From contig JAQGGV010000068.1 in NCBI GenBank assembly GCA_028289185.1, positions 1 to 29,656 on the forward strand: a stretch of DNA of 29,656 nt, in the 5' to 3' direction. The translations under genes and the position numbers were made by a program. A model generated the notes under the pieces. It saw only the letters and a list, made by a program, of their open reading frames with translations. It was not told the origin of the DNA and ran no database searches. This DNA is from Candidatus Saccharimonadota bacterium (GTDB lineage: Bacteria > Patescibacteriota > Saccharimonadia > Saccharimonadales > Saccharimonadaceae). Position 1 is the first letter of the stretch, and each line of letters opens with the position of its first letter. Below, piece after piece: positions 7,142-14,905 of this stretch.

Positions 7142-8203
7142 CTATTGATTACTACTGGGGATATTGACCACTGGTACAGAGATGTATTCAGATACCAAGT
7201 GTGCCGATTTGAGCGCTGTCAGTTGCTTGTCGAACGCCGTCAATGGAACTTTGAGTGACGCATAGCTTATACGGTTATTATTGTCCTTTTGCAGGAGTTT
7301 GACAACATAATATCCGTCACCATTGGTCGATTTAAACACCGGTGATGTTTGTCCAATCGCCAGTTTCGCTGCCTGATCGGCCAAACCGCCATCTTGGTTA
7401 TTGCTAGGAACAAGCGGTGTGATATTTGCTTCAATTTTGATCTCATTTACAGGCTGAACAGCGGCCACGACTTTATCAAAATCTTGACTAGCCTTGAGAG
7501 CGTCCGTCATTTCAGACTGTAGTTTTGATGCCGTCGCATCAATAGCATAGGCGACCTTCTGGTGCAGTAGTTTGCGAGCAGTCACGGCCTTCAACTCATC
7601 TGGTGACCAGTTAAAGTGGTCAAGGATAATTGCATAGTAGGTTTCCTCGGACATTTGACCGTCACTCGATTGACGTTGCAGTTTGATGTCGTTATTGACC
7701 TCGTTATCAGATACTGACAGATGGAGATCGACTGCAAGTTTGGCCGCATAGCTGTCGGCAATCGTATCGTCGAGCGATTGACGTTTAATCAGATCAAGTT
7801 GCGTTTTGTTTTCTTTGGCATACAGATCAACACCTTGTTTGTACTGCAGGTTGTGCTCCTGCGAGCGGAACCACATCAGATAATCGCTATAACGTACCTG
7901 TTGGCCATCAACAACGGCCACAGGCAGCGGTATGACGCGTGTGATGCGATAAAAGAACGTCGAAGTGTTCTGGGACGGATAAAGCTGCCACCACACCAGA
8001 GCGGTCACCAGGATAAGCGCAACGACACTAATAATAATCGTATTAATCACCAAGCGGTGCTTAGCGTACTGCATTGGGTACTTGAAACGTCGACCACCAG
8101 CCAGAACCCGTTCGCGGTGCTCCGCAACAGTTTCGTTGGTAATCCGGTTTGGCGTTTCGGCCGCCTCAACCTTCTTCTTCCTAAGCCGGGGTAGTTTTTT
8201 CAT
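7142..8203 (-). CDS. Membrane-anchored SurA/parvulin-like peptidyl-prolyl isomerase
   Basis: A 353-aa protein with a basic cytoplasmic N-terminus, one transmembrane helix (about 51-73) and an extracytoplasmic part. That part has a SurA-N-like helical region (about 95-245) and a rotamase-like PPIC segment (about 250-320, with GQTSPVFKSTNGDGYYVVKL). It probably helps fold exported proteins such as the neighbouring surface proteins or pilins (inference). I chose the ATG at 8203 because AAAGGAC lies just upstream; an upstream in-frame start would run deep into the preceding gene. It overlaps that gene by 23 nt. The PPIC part is divergent, so isomerase activity is less certain than a chaperone role. 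Confidence 0.8.
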   Translation of the reverse strand: MKKLPRLRKKKVEAAETPNRITNETVAEHRERVLAGGRRFKYPMQYAKHRLVINTIIISVVALILVTALVWWQLYPSQNTSTFFYRITRVIPLPVAVVDGQQVRYSDYLMWFRSQEHNLQYKQGVDLYAKENKTQLDLIKRQSLDDTIADSYAAKLAVDLHLSVSDNEVNNDIKLQRQSSDGQMSEETYYAIILDHFNWSPDELKAVTARKLLHQKVAYAIDATASKLQSEMTDALKASQDFDKVVAAVQPVNEIKIEANITPLVPSNNQDGGLADQAAKLAIGQTSPVFKSTNGDGYYVVKLLQKDNNNRISYASLKVPLTAFDKQLTALKSAHLVSEYISVPVVNIPSSNQ

Positions 8204-8702
8204 TCGGTCCTTTGCCCTCGGCTGCAGCGACGGCGTCTTGTAGTTTGTTGTAAATCTCTTGGGGGTGTTCAACCTTATTGATAACCAGATCTCCGACAAA
8301 GGTCTGGATAACAATAGTGCCGAAGCCTAAAACCTCACCACTGAATCCTGGTACATTATAGCTTATGCTCTGAATTTTTGACAGGCCAAGCTCGACCACA
8401 TCTTTGCCAAAAAACCCCTTCTGGGTCACCTGTCGCAGGCGCTGATCGCTGACAATATAGACCGTGTAATACCACATCAAAAAGTGGTAGAAAAAGAACA
8501 ATAGTCCGAGTCCAAGACCGACCACCGGAGACCAATACACCTCCAATACCGTTGGCCAGATAAAAACAGGGAGAGCCGAGATTGCAAATGGTATCAACAG
8601 GAGCCAAAAGCCCTTGCGCATGGCTATAACATGCCGACGAAAAATAAAGAGAAGCTCTTCATCATCACGTTGGCCTTCGAAGTCAGGTGAATCTTTTGCC
8701 AT
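8181..8702 (-). CDS. Bacterial PH-domain membrane protein (YdbS-like)
   Basis: A 173-aa protein. A short acidic N-terminus leads into two hydrophobic helices (about 32-50 and 60-85) and then a compact beta-rich domain (about 86-160, with YIVSDQRLRQVTQ and a later VINKVEHPQEIY). This matches the YdbS/YdbT-like bacterial PH family, whose biochemical role is generally unknown. It is the first gene of an operon with the foldase and superoxide dismutase genes. Its ATG lies 6 nt after an extended -10 (TGC TAGAAT), so its mRNA is predicted to be leaderless. Confidence 0.8.
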   Translation of the reverse strand: MAKDSPDFEGQRDDEELLFIFRRHVIAMRKGFWLLLIPFAISALPVFIWPTVLEVYWSPVVGLGLGLLFFFYHFLMWYYTVYIVSDQRLRQVTQKGFFGKDVVELGLSKIQSISYNVPGFSGEVLGFGTIVIQTFVGDLVINKVEHPQEIYNKLQDAVAAAEGKGPNEKTTPA

Positions 8703-8708
8703 AGCATT

Positions 8709-8717
8709 ATTCTAGCA
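8709..8717 (-). promoter_or_regulatory. Extended -10 promoter for the PH/foldase/sodA operon
   Basis: On the minus strand TGC TAGAAT is followed by 6 nt and the ATG at 8702. No good -35 is present at 17 nt, as is common for extended -10 promoters. Confidence 0.65.
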
Positions 8718-8810
8718 TGGGAACACCGGAACAGGGGGCAGGAGTATTGAAATATAGCTTCCTCACGTGCTCGAAACTAAGAGGTATTTTCTGTGCACGT
8801 TCGTCGCTAT

Positions 8811-8844
8811 CGAACCTTGACGGTTCGGATTCGTGACACGAATC
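8811..8844. repeat. Two adjacent small inverted repeats
   Basis: CGAACC/GGTTCG (8811-8827, 5-nt loop) is followed directly by GATTCGTG/CACGAATC (8828-8844, 1-nt centre). They lie between the PH gene and the tRNA-Arg terminator, forming a three-hairpin array with it. Confidence 0.8.
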
Positions 8845-8846
8845 TA

Positions 8847-8886
8847 CCATAAAAATAAGACCAGCGAGCCGGTCTTATTTTTATGG
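8847..8886 (-). terminator. Terminator of tRNA-Arg (bidirectional, 16-bp arms)
   Basis: A perfect 16-bp inverted repeat (8847-8862 with 8871-8886) has an 8-nt loop and AT-rich outer arms giving a T-rich tail on both strands. The tRNA CCA end is itself part of the proximal arm. Confidence 0.85.
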
Positions 8887-8960
8887 TACCCCGGGCAGGA
8901 GTCGAACCTGCAACCATATCCTTAGGACGGATCTACTCTATCCAGTTGAGCTACCGGGGC
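8884..8960 (-). tRNA. tRNA-Arg (anticodon CCT)
   Basis: A minus-strand cloverleaf: acceptor GCCCCGG/CCGGGGT, D arm GCTC...GAGT, loop GTCCTAA giving anticodon CCT, T arm GCAGG-TTCGACT-CCTGC, and encoded CCA (8884-8886). Position 32 is G, which is unusual, and the outermost anticodon-stem pair is mismatched. Confidence 0.93.
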
Positions 8961-8964
8961 GTAT

Positions 8965-8982
8965 GGACGCCTATCGGCGTCC
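8965..8982 (-). repeat. 7-bp hairpin immediately 5' of tRNA-Arg
   Basis: GGACGCC (8965-8971) and GGCGTCC (8976-8982) form a hairpin with a 4-nt loop, 4 nt upstream of the tRNA. No T run follows, so a processing role is more likely than termination. Confidence 0.7.
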
Positions 8983-8986
8983 GAAC

Positions 8987-8992
8987 ATAATA
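8987..8992 (-). promoter_or_regulatory. Possible -10 for tRNA-Arg
   Basis: TATTAT on the minus strand lies about 27 nt before the tRNA. Directly upstream, TAATGTAC occurs twice in tandem (plus-strand 8991-8998 and 8999-9006). No good -35 is seen. Confidence 0.4.
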
Positions 8993-9018
8993 ATGTACTA
9001 ATGTACTAGAGAGCAGCT

Positions 9019-9576
9019 CTATGCGAGTGTGTGGACATCGTGAACAGTCTTGTATTCGAACAGTTCAGACTCGTCGAACCACATAGCAATTTCTTGCTTG
9101 GCCTCCTCGACGGTGCCACTTGCGTGTAACAGGTTGGCTGCACCCTTTTTCTGCAGGGATGCACGACCAAGGCTAAGGTGGGCGTAATCGCCACGGATAG
9201 TACCAGGAGCTGAGTCCTTGGGACCAGTCTTGCCGACCATCTTGCGAACGACTTCAACAGCGTGACCACCCTCGAGGACGAAAGCGATGACTGGTGAGCT
9301 TCGCATGAACTGACGTGTCGCCGTAACAATCATTTCACCGATTTCTTCGATAGTTTCCTTGTACTCGATACCGTAGTTGTCCCAGTCTTCCTTGGTTTTG
9401 TTGCCAACGATAGGGATTAGTTCGTCCGGGTAGTGCTTTTTGAGCAGTTCCATCTCTGGAATCATCATTTTCATTCCAACGATTTTCAGACCGGTTTTTT
9501 CAAAACGGGTCAGGATTTCACCTGCGATTGCTCGTTGAACAGCATCAGGCTTGAGGATAACGAGGGTTCGTTCCAT
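9019..9576 (-). CDS. ndk: Nucleoside diphosphate kinase, insertion-bearing form
   Basis: A 185-aa cytoplasmic enzyme that moves phosphate from NTPs to NDPs through a phospho-histidine. The N-terminal LVILKPDAVQR, the GTIRGDYA segment (125-132) and the catalytic His151 in NLLHASGT are present. The usual active-site HGSDS is HASGT here. Length exceeds the usual 130-150 because extra residues lie around 49-92 and 132-147; such elongated forms also exist in some archaea and other bacteria. A Shine-Dalgarno (AAGGAG) is present, and a -10 TACAAT overlaps the uppP stop codon, giving a leader of about 31 nt. Confidence 0.93.
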   Translation of the reverse strand: MERTLVILKPDAVQRAIAGEILTRFEKTGLKIVGMKMMIPEMELLKKHYPDELIPIVGNKTKEDWDNYGIEYKETIEEIGEMIVTATRQFMRSSPVIAFVLEGGHAVEVVRKMVGKTGPKDSAPGTIRGDYAHLSLGRASLQKKGAANLLHASGTVEEAKQEIAMWFDESELFEYKTVHDVHTLA

Positions 9577-9611
9577 TATATTTCTAGCTCCTTTTGTTGA
9601 TTAAATCTAAC

Positions 9612-10406
9612 CTATTGTATCAAAAGATAGACCACCAGAACAGATGCGAGCCCAACGCGGTACCAGCCAAAGGCCGCCAAACCGTGCTTTGAGAGATAGC
9701 TAATGAGGAAACTGACCGCCCACAGGCCCGATGCAAAGGCCACTAGGTTGCTGAGCGTCAGCGTCAGCGCGTGCTGCGCGTAGTACTCGCGACCGGCTGA
9801 GGAGAAGACTAGTTTCAGGAGTACTGCCCCAATAATCGGTAGTGACGCCAGGAAGCTATACTCTGCGGCGGCCGCAGCATCCAGCCCCATCAATCGACCG
9901 GCAACAATCGTCGAACCAGAGCGTGACACGCCAGGGATAAGCGCAAATACCTGAAATAACCCGATTGTAAGTGCCCTGCCCGGACTGAGCTTCTCACCCG
10001 TTTTGACAGGTGATTTATGGGGTAATTTATCAACAACAATCATCAGAATACCAACCAGGGCAAGCGTGACCGTCACTGTGACGAGGCTGCCAAAGAACGG
10101 TGATGATTCGATAAAATTAGTCAAAATGAGGCCAACTAGACCGGCAGGCACGGCAGTCAGCAAGATATTGCGGCCCAAACGATAGTTCTTTTTCATAAAA
10201 ATATCGTGGCCGATTGTAACCAACCTATGCCGGAAATAGAAAACAAGTGCAATGAATGTACCGAGATCGATCCACTCCAAAAAGAAGTGATCAGAGCTAC
10301 CTCCAAAAAATATTTGCGCAATAACCAAGTGGCCAGAACTACTGACCGGAATAAACTCTGTTAAGCCCTGAACGAGACCTAGTACGATTGATTCAAAAAT
10401 ACCCAT
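9612..10406 (-). CDS. uppP: Undecaprenyl-diphosphate phosphatase
   Basis: A 264-aa polytopic membrane enzyme (BacA/UppP family) that dephosphorylates undecaprenyl diphosphate to recycle the lipid carrier for peptidoglycan and surface glycans. The family motifs are GLTEFIPVSSSGHL (residues 14-27) and ALIPGVSRSGST (155-166), with the usual Glu17, His26 and Arg162. The ATG at 10406 was chosen over an earlier in-frame start because it begins the conserved MGIFESIVLGLVQG block. It also lies 7 nt after a -10 element (predicted leaderless). Confidence 0.95.
   Translation of the reverse strand: MGIFESIVLGLVQGLTEFIPVSSSGHLVIAQIFFGGSSDHFFLEWIDLGTFIALVFYFRHRLVTIGHDIFMKKNYRLGRNILLTAVPAGLVGLILTNFIESSPFFGSLVTVTVTLALVGILMIVVDKLPHKSPVKTGEKLSPGRALTIGLFQVFALIPGVSRSGSTIVAGRLMGLDAAAAAEYSFLASLPIIGAVLLKLVFSSAGREYYAQHALTLTLSNLVAFASGLWAVSFLISYLSKHGLAAFGWYRVGLASVLVVYLLIQ
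9614..9619 (-). promoter_or_regulatory. -10 element for ndk
   Basis: TACAAT on the minus strand overlaps the stop codon of uppP. Predicted start is about 31 nt before the ndk ATG, leaving room for the AAAGGAG ribosome-binding site. Confidence 0.5.
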
Positions 10407-10413
10407 TCGCTTT

Positions 10414-10442
10414 ATTATACAGGGAGCGCTCGCCCTTCCCAA
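10414..10442 (-). promoter_or_regulatory. Promoter of uppP
   Basis: Minus-strand TTGGGA (10437-10442), 17-nt spacer, TATAAT (10414-10419), then 7 nt to the ATG at 10406. Transcription should start at the start codon. Confidence 0.75.
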
Positions 10443-10530
10443 TCTAAATCGGAATAAATCCGCATTAGATTTCCCTCTCCTAAAGAAAAAGCTTGAGTTT
10501 TTTGCCTATGGCAATGGACCTGTTTCGGGG

Positions 10531-10536
10531 TATTCT
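10531..10536 (+). promoter_or_regulatory. Possible -10 for the xer gene
   Basis: TATTCT ends 6 nt before the ATG at 10543, the same spacing as at 319-331. The -35 is not recognisable, so support comes mainly from the repeated spacing. Confidence 0.45.
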
Positions 10537-10542
10537 AGAGGT

Positions 10543-11466
10543 ATGTATGTGTCAGAGTTAATCAACGATTATATTGAACACCTGGAAGTCGAAGGTGGAC
10601 GCTCGCTCAAAACTGCCGAGAATTATAAGCTGTATCTGGAACGTTTCGTCGAGTTCACCGAAGATATAGATGTTGCTAAAATAACATCGGAAATCATCAG
10701 AAAGTACCGTCTATGGCTAAATCGTTATAATAATAACAACGATGAGACACTCGCGACTATCACTCAAAGCTATCATTTGATTGCCCTGCGCGGTTTCCTA
10801 CACTACCTATCGAACCGTGATATCGTCACGCTCAGCCCCGACAAAATCATCCTGCCCAAAGTATCACGCAAACAAGTCACATTCCTGTATCGTGACGAGG
10901 TCAATCGCCTATTAGCTCGTATTGATATCAATAGTGATCAGGGTCTACGTGACAGAGCAATCATTGAACTACTCTTTTCTAGCGGCCTGCGCGTGTCCGA
11001 ACTAGTCAACCTGGATCGTGACCACGTGAACACCAAACGACGCGAATTCATGGTTCGCGGAAAGGGCCAAAAGGACCGCCCCGTATTCATCAGCGAGGCT
11101 GCTGCCGAACACATAACCAACTACCTAGAGGCACGAGATGATAGCCTCCCCCCTCTGTTTATCAGTTATAGCCGCAACGCCGGGCAAACGGATAACAGCG
11201 GTAACTATCGCCGACTGACCGCCAGAAGTATCCAGCGTACACTCAGCCACTACGCAAAGTTAGCCGGCATCACTAAGCACGTCAGCCCACACACTATGCG
11301 CCATAGCTACGCGACCGATCTGTTAATGAACGGTGCCGATATCCGGTCTGTCCAATCAATGCTGGGCCACAGTAACATCAGCACGACACAGGTCTATACC
11401 CACGTTACAGATGAGCATCTACGCGAAATTTACGATCGTTTTCATAGCGAAACCGAATCAAGCTAA
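10543..11466 (+). CDS. Xer-type tyrosine recombinase
   Basis: A 307-aa site-specific recombinase with an N-terminal SAM-like core-binding domain (1-90) and a C-terminal catalytic domain. All catalytic residues are visible: R150, K174, H250, R253, H276 and nucleophile Y285. Length and motifs match chromosomal XerC/XerD proteins that resolve chromosome dimers at dif. It is the only Xer gene in the window, and nothing mobile (attachment site, excisionase) adjoins it, so housekeeping is more likely than phage integration. XerC and XerD cannot be separated from sequence alone. Its stop codon overlaps that of the convergent pilX-like gene by 4 nt. Confidence 0.9.
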   Translation: MYVSELINDYIEHLEVEGGRSLKTAENYKLYLERFVEFTEDIDVAKITSEIIRKYRLWLNRYNNNNDETLATITQSYHLIALRGFLHYLSNRDIVTLSPDKIILPKVSRKQVTFLYRDEVNRLLARIDINSDQGLRDRAIIELLFSSGLRVSELVNLDRDHVNTKRREFMVRGKGQKDRPVFISEAAAEHITNYLEARDDSLPPLFISYSRNAGQTDNSGNYRRLTARSIQRTLSHYAKLAGITKHVSPHTMRHSYATDLLMNGADIRSVQSMLGHSNISTTQVYTHVTDEHLREIYDRFHSETESS

Positions 11467-12689
11467 GGAGACGAGGTCTGGTCCTGGCAGGTTCCAGGGT
11501 TGTAGTCAGACGCATTGTCTGTCACGAGGAATGTCTTACAGAGACTACCGGTAATATCGACTGCTGCTTCAAGGCTAGGAATACTGCTGCCCTCGAGGTC
11601 GATACGGCTCTTTACGCGACGGAATAGATCATTTGCCCGCCCCGTTGAGTCAACCGCTGGCTGGACTGCGTTGAAATCAGCAGTGCTGACCGCCCCACCA
11701 TTCACATTTTGCAGAGTCACACGGAAGTTTGTACTCGTGTTATACAACTCATCGACACGCAGGTAGGCGTCGCGATTATTGTTATCAGACGTGCCAACTG
11801 GGTTTGGTATCGAAATCGTCATCGTACAGGCATAGGCTCCCTTGCCCCCTGTGGTCGAGAAGGTTGGGTCGCAGTTAACTGGCCTAAGCGTGCTCGAATT
11901 ACTATTCATGCGGGTATCATCCGAGAAACTAGCCGTTGTGTCGCCGTAGTTTGCTGGGTACAAGAACAGTGAGGCATCATCCCTGTTAAGACCATCGTTT
12001 TTGTTAAAGTCCGACAGATTAAATGTCTTGCCAAATTGCAACAACTGCAGGCGCAACAGCGCTGGCCTGTTTTGTGGCCACTCATTGAGTTTTGGCAGTG
12101 GCAACGGTGGTAGTCCGGAATACAAATCAACCTTGCCGGATGAAGCGCTTGCAACATTAGACGTCAGATCTTGTTGCGAGTACCACTCAACGGTTACTTG
12201 GTTGAAAGCGCCGGTCGATTTGAGATGAATCAGACGCGATGCATCGGAGTTGATATCACCGAGGTAATCCTTGGTATTCAACTGAACTTTGACACAGGTG
12301 TAGGCCTGTTCTAGCTGGCTGTCGTTTGGATTTTGCTGGACCTGTACCTCTTTATCCTCTGGTTTGGCCGACACAAGACCCGTTTGCTGCAACGTATTAC
12401 ACTCCTGCGAATTAAAGGCGTCAGTCAGATGGACACAATCGGTTGTCGGTGCACCCGCACCTGCGCAATCGAGTGTCTGATACCTGATGATTGCACGTTT
12501 GGCATCCTCGACACCGGCATACGAGGAATCAAGCGCGCTCTTTGACAGGTCATTTGTCGTTGCCTGTTCCTGTTGCTGAATCATAATACGAATGAACGCG
12601 ACGGTGATAATCGTAATCAACAATGCCGAAAAGATGACAATAAACAGCGAGACAGCGCCGGATTCGGATTGTTTGGATAGTCGATGCAT
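11463..12689 (-). CDS. PilX-like minor pilin / T4P-associated protein
   Basis: A 408-aa protein with a short polar N-terminus ending in SGAVSLF, a long hydrophobic helix (about 12-35) and a large extracytoplasmic part (40-408) rich in Asn, Ser and Thr with several cysteines. The processing site lacks the usual glutamate at +5, as in PilX and GspK proteins. It is the last gene of a four-gene minor-pilin set, with its start codon overlapping the stop of the preceding gene. Such proteins prime pilus assembly at the tip. Its size suggests a tip-located pseudopilin (inference). Confidence 0.7.
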   Translation of the reverse strand: MHRLSKQSESGAVSLFIVIFSALLITIITVAFIRIMIQQQEQATTNDLSKSALDSSYAGVEDAKRAIIRYQTLDCAGAGAPTTDCVHLTDAFNSQECNTLQQTGLVSAKPEDKEVQVQQNPNDSQLEQAYTCVKVQLNTKDYLGDINSDASRLIHLKSTGAFNQVTVEWYSQQDLTSNVASASSGKVDLYSGLPPLPLPKLNEWPQNRPALLRLQLLQFGKTFNLSDFNKNDGLNRDDASLFLYPANYGDTTASFSDDTRMNSNSSTLRPVNCDPTFSTTGGKGAYACTMTISIPNPVGTSDNNNRDAYLRVDELYNTSTNFRVTLQNVNGGAVSTADFNAVQPAVDSTGRANDLFRRVKSRIDLEGSSIPSLEAAVDITGSLCKTFLVTDNASDYNPGTCQDQTSSP

Positions 12690-13420
12690 TATTGGCCTCC
12701 TCTATTGCCTGCCTGGGCTGTGAAATCGAACTGATTGACTGCGCAGTAATCCTGCAGCGACGATGCGTCGCTCGGTGGCCGACATGACGTATCAATCGTA
12801 TCAATATGCTGTTCCTGCTGCAGTGCGTCCTGATTGTTGGTGCCTAGCTCGAATACGATGCGGTAGAGTGCTTGGCCTATTGGCGTATCATCAGCTAGCT
12901 TACTGACGGTAAAGCTCTGGACAGCTAGTTCGGCAGTGTCGGTAGACAGGAATTCACGCGCATCGGCACTGTTGGAACTATCGATTTTGCTGCCAAGATC
13001 CGCACAGTACTGGGCACCGTTGTCGCGCACCCGGATGAAACCTATCTGTTTGTCACTGCTGTTGTAGACATTGACAGGGGTTTTTGCTTTGCCCAGATTC
13101 CAGACATAGGTATAGGTGCCCGTACAGAGTCGACCGGCAACCGCATCACCGATATTGGTCGTTGCGCCCCCGTTTGATGTCTGCATAAAGAACGATGTTG
13201 AGGTATCGAACGGATGGCTTTGGCTGAGCGTCTGGCGAACGTCAGCACTAATGGCCGTGCCAGACTGATTAACGGCGCGCATGGTCAAACCCTTGTTGTA
13301 GATGTTACTGATCTGTATAACTGTCAGCGTAATGACAATCAGTAGTATCGACACGAACGCCATGGCCATCAATAGCTCGACAATCGTGAATCCAGAGGTT
13401 GATTTATGCTTGTGGTACAT
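12689..13420 (-). CDS. PilW-like minor pilin
   Basis: A 243-aa protein with a class III prepilin leader. Processing is expected after Gly10, giving FTIVE with Glu at +5, followed by the hydrophobic helix (11-35). The globular part is Ser/Thr/Asp-rich and contains cysteines near the C-terminus. It overlaps the preceding gene by 17 nt and touches the next by 1 nt, as in a co-translated operon. It is placed as PilW by gene order (V-W-X) and length. It would be processed by the prepilin peptidase at 14906-15793. Confidence 0.75.
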   Translation of the reverse strand: MYHKHKSTSGFTIVELLMAMAFVSILLIVITLTVIQISNIYNKGLTMRAVNQSGTAISADVRQTLSQSHPFDTSTSFFMQTSNGGATTNIGDAVAGRLCTGTYTYVWNLGKAKTPVNVYNSSDKQIGFIRVRDNGAQYCADLGSKIDSSNSADAREFLSTDTAELAVQSFTVSKLADDTPIGQALYRIVFELGTNNQDALQQEQHIDTIDTSCRPPSDASSLQDYCAVNQFDFTAQAGNRGGQ

Positions 13421-14054
13421 ACAACCTCACAATTGTCCCTAGTTTAACCGGCACTTCCTGCCCTGGTGATGTCCAACAGGCAGTCACATGGAAATCATAA
13501 AAACCTGAATTTGCTGTCGCCTGAACAGCCTCAATCCATATTCCTTCAGCCTCGGGTAGTGGATTATTCGCAACCTTTGCGTATGTCAGAGTATTTTTGG
13601 TTGCTGGTACCAAAACCAGCGACGATAGCGCCGCCTGTGATGTGTCTGGGTTCAGTGCGTCGTCGAGCTTGGTGATGTCAATTGCAAACGGATGATAAGT
13701 ACTACCTGGCATGTGGCAACCGTCCGCAAGCGCAACGCCATCGAAATCCTGGGACTGGGCTTCCCTATGATTGGTCACGACTGCATCCCAGACTGTGGTC
13801 GACGTCGTTGTTTTCACTCCACCAGTTGTCGGATCCTTCTGAAAGCCCTCAATATAAGCACTGTTGAGATAGCGCAGAGCATCTGTCTGAGCGTCAATTT
13901 GCTGACGAACAAGCCCAATTTCGAGTGCTCGCTGTGCAATCCCCGTTCCCTGGTTCATCAGCGACAATCCGCCAACAGCGACAAGGCTAAATACCGTGAT
14001 AGCAAACAAGACCTCAATAATCGTGTCGCCCCTATCGGTTCGTGCTAAGAGCAT
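13404..14054 (-). CDS. PilV-like minor pilin
   Basis: A 216-aa protein. The leader MLLARTDRG is followed by DTIIE, so residue +1 is Asp rather than the typical Phe or Met, while Glu at +5 is kept. A hydrophobic helix follows (about 15-35), then a globular domain with two cysteines. Gene order and size point to PilV/GspI. The 5' end overlaps the previous gene by 10 nt. Confidence 0.72.
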   Translation of the reverse strand: MLLARTDRGDTIIEVLFAITVFSLVAVGGLSLMNQGTGIAQRALEIGLVRQQIDAQTDALRYLNSAYIEGFQKDPTTGGVKTTTSTTVWDAVVTNHREAQSQDFDGVALADGCHMPGSTYHPFAIDITKLDDALNPDTSQAALSSLVLVPATKNTLTYAKVANNPLPEAEGIWIEAVQATANSGFYDFHVTACWTSPGQEVPVKLGTIVRLYVPQA

Positions 14055-14881
14055 AGGCCATCCGCTTGGTTTACGACGACACCCTCAGGACCAGAAATCG
14101 ACGGGTCAATCGTGACTGACTGCTTGGCAGCGATAATTGAATCACCCAGCACGCACATCTGAAGCTTGGCCTTAGCACCATCGCTTGTCAGTATGTCCTG
14201 CAGATTACTCGGCAGTGTACCGTTGACTGTAAACACACGTATCAGCCCACTCGATGGCGAACGCAGAATCAGGAAGCTGGCCGTTAGCGGGTCGTGCTTA
14301 GTGTCGGTTGTATTAAGCGTCGAGTTCCATTCCAACTGTTCCGTCGTGTGGTCAAAGTCGGTCGTTAGTTTGGGATTATAACTTTTCAGCGTATCCAAAT
14401 CGTTCATGTCATCGAGCGACTGCGTACCGGTTGCACTCGTGGCTGCAGCATTGTCACAAGCCCCCGTGGAACCGGTTGAGCCACCTGTCGGAGCCTGACT
14501 GTCTACTGGCTCGCAGCCCACAACACGGTAGACATCGATGGCATTGCCCTTGGTAATTTGGATTGCCTTACCTAACAACACACACTTTGAGCCGCCTCGT
14601 GGGTCGGCCTTGTCACTACTGGTCGTCGCCACCGAACCATCGGTACCACAGGCAAAGCTATCGTTATCAACGCCAGCCAGGTTGGCATCGTTGCGCGTGT
14701 TAGAAACTTCCGAGTATTCGCCCTGCAACAGCGTACTGAGGCTGACCACACTTTCACGATAGCGTTGCTGATTGATACTGGCATTAACTCCAAACATCAA
14801 CGCCGCGAATAACGCCCCTGTTATACCCAGAAAAAGCATCAATTCAATAATTGTGAATCCGCGCTGTTTTGATTCCACCAT
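14045..14881 (-). CDS. Prepilin-like protein, first of the minor-pilin set
   Basis: A 278-aa protein with a short leader ending in Gly8, then FTIIE (Glu at +5) and a hydrophobic helix to about residue 31. The exported domain is Thr/Ser/Asp-rich with five or more cysteines. It looks like a FimU/GspH-type minor pilin from gene order, enlarged relative to the usual 150-200 residues. The ATG lies 9 nt after a perfect extended -10, so the set of minor pilins has its own start site with almost no leader. Confidence 0.75.
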   Translation of the reverse strand: MVESKQRGFTIIELMLFLGITGALFAALMFGVNASINQQRYRESVVSLSTLLQGEYSEVSNTRNDANLAGVDNDSFACGTDGSVATTSSDKADPRGGSKCVLLGKAIQITKGNAIDVYRVVGCEPVDSQAPTGGSTGSTGACDNAAATSATGTQSLDDMNDLDTLKSYNPKLTTDFDHTTEQLEWNSTLNTTDTKHDPLTASFLILRSPSSGLIRVFTVNGTLPSNLQDILTSDGAKAKLQMCVLGDSIIAAKQSVTIDPSISGPEGVVVNQADGLCS

Positions 14882-14890
14882 TTGGGGTCG

Positions 14891-14899
14891 ATTATAGCA
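14891..14899 (-). promoter_or_regulatory. Extended -10 promoter of the minor-pilin set
   Basis: Minus-strand TGC TATAAT is followed by 9 nt and the ATG at 14881. Identical to the element in front of tRNA-Thr. Confidence 0.7.
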
Positions 14900-14905
14900 T
14901 AAGGG

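Noticed and set aside
8204..8314. Longer start for the foldase gene at 8314
   Set aside because: It would overlap the PH-domain gene by over 130 nt; AAAGGAC lies just before the ATG at 8203.
10407..10442. Longer start for uppP at 10442
   Set aside because: The extension covers the -10 and spacer of a good promoter, and the family starts at the MGIFESI block.
10543..11466. Xer recombinase as integrase of an integrated element
   Set aside because: No excisionase, attachment-site repeats or phage genes adjoin it; the sequence fits a housekeeping chromosomal Xer.
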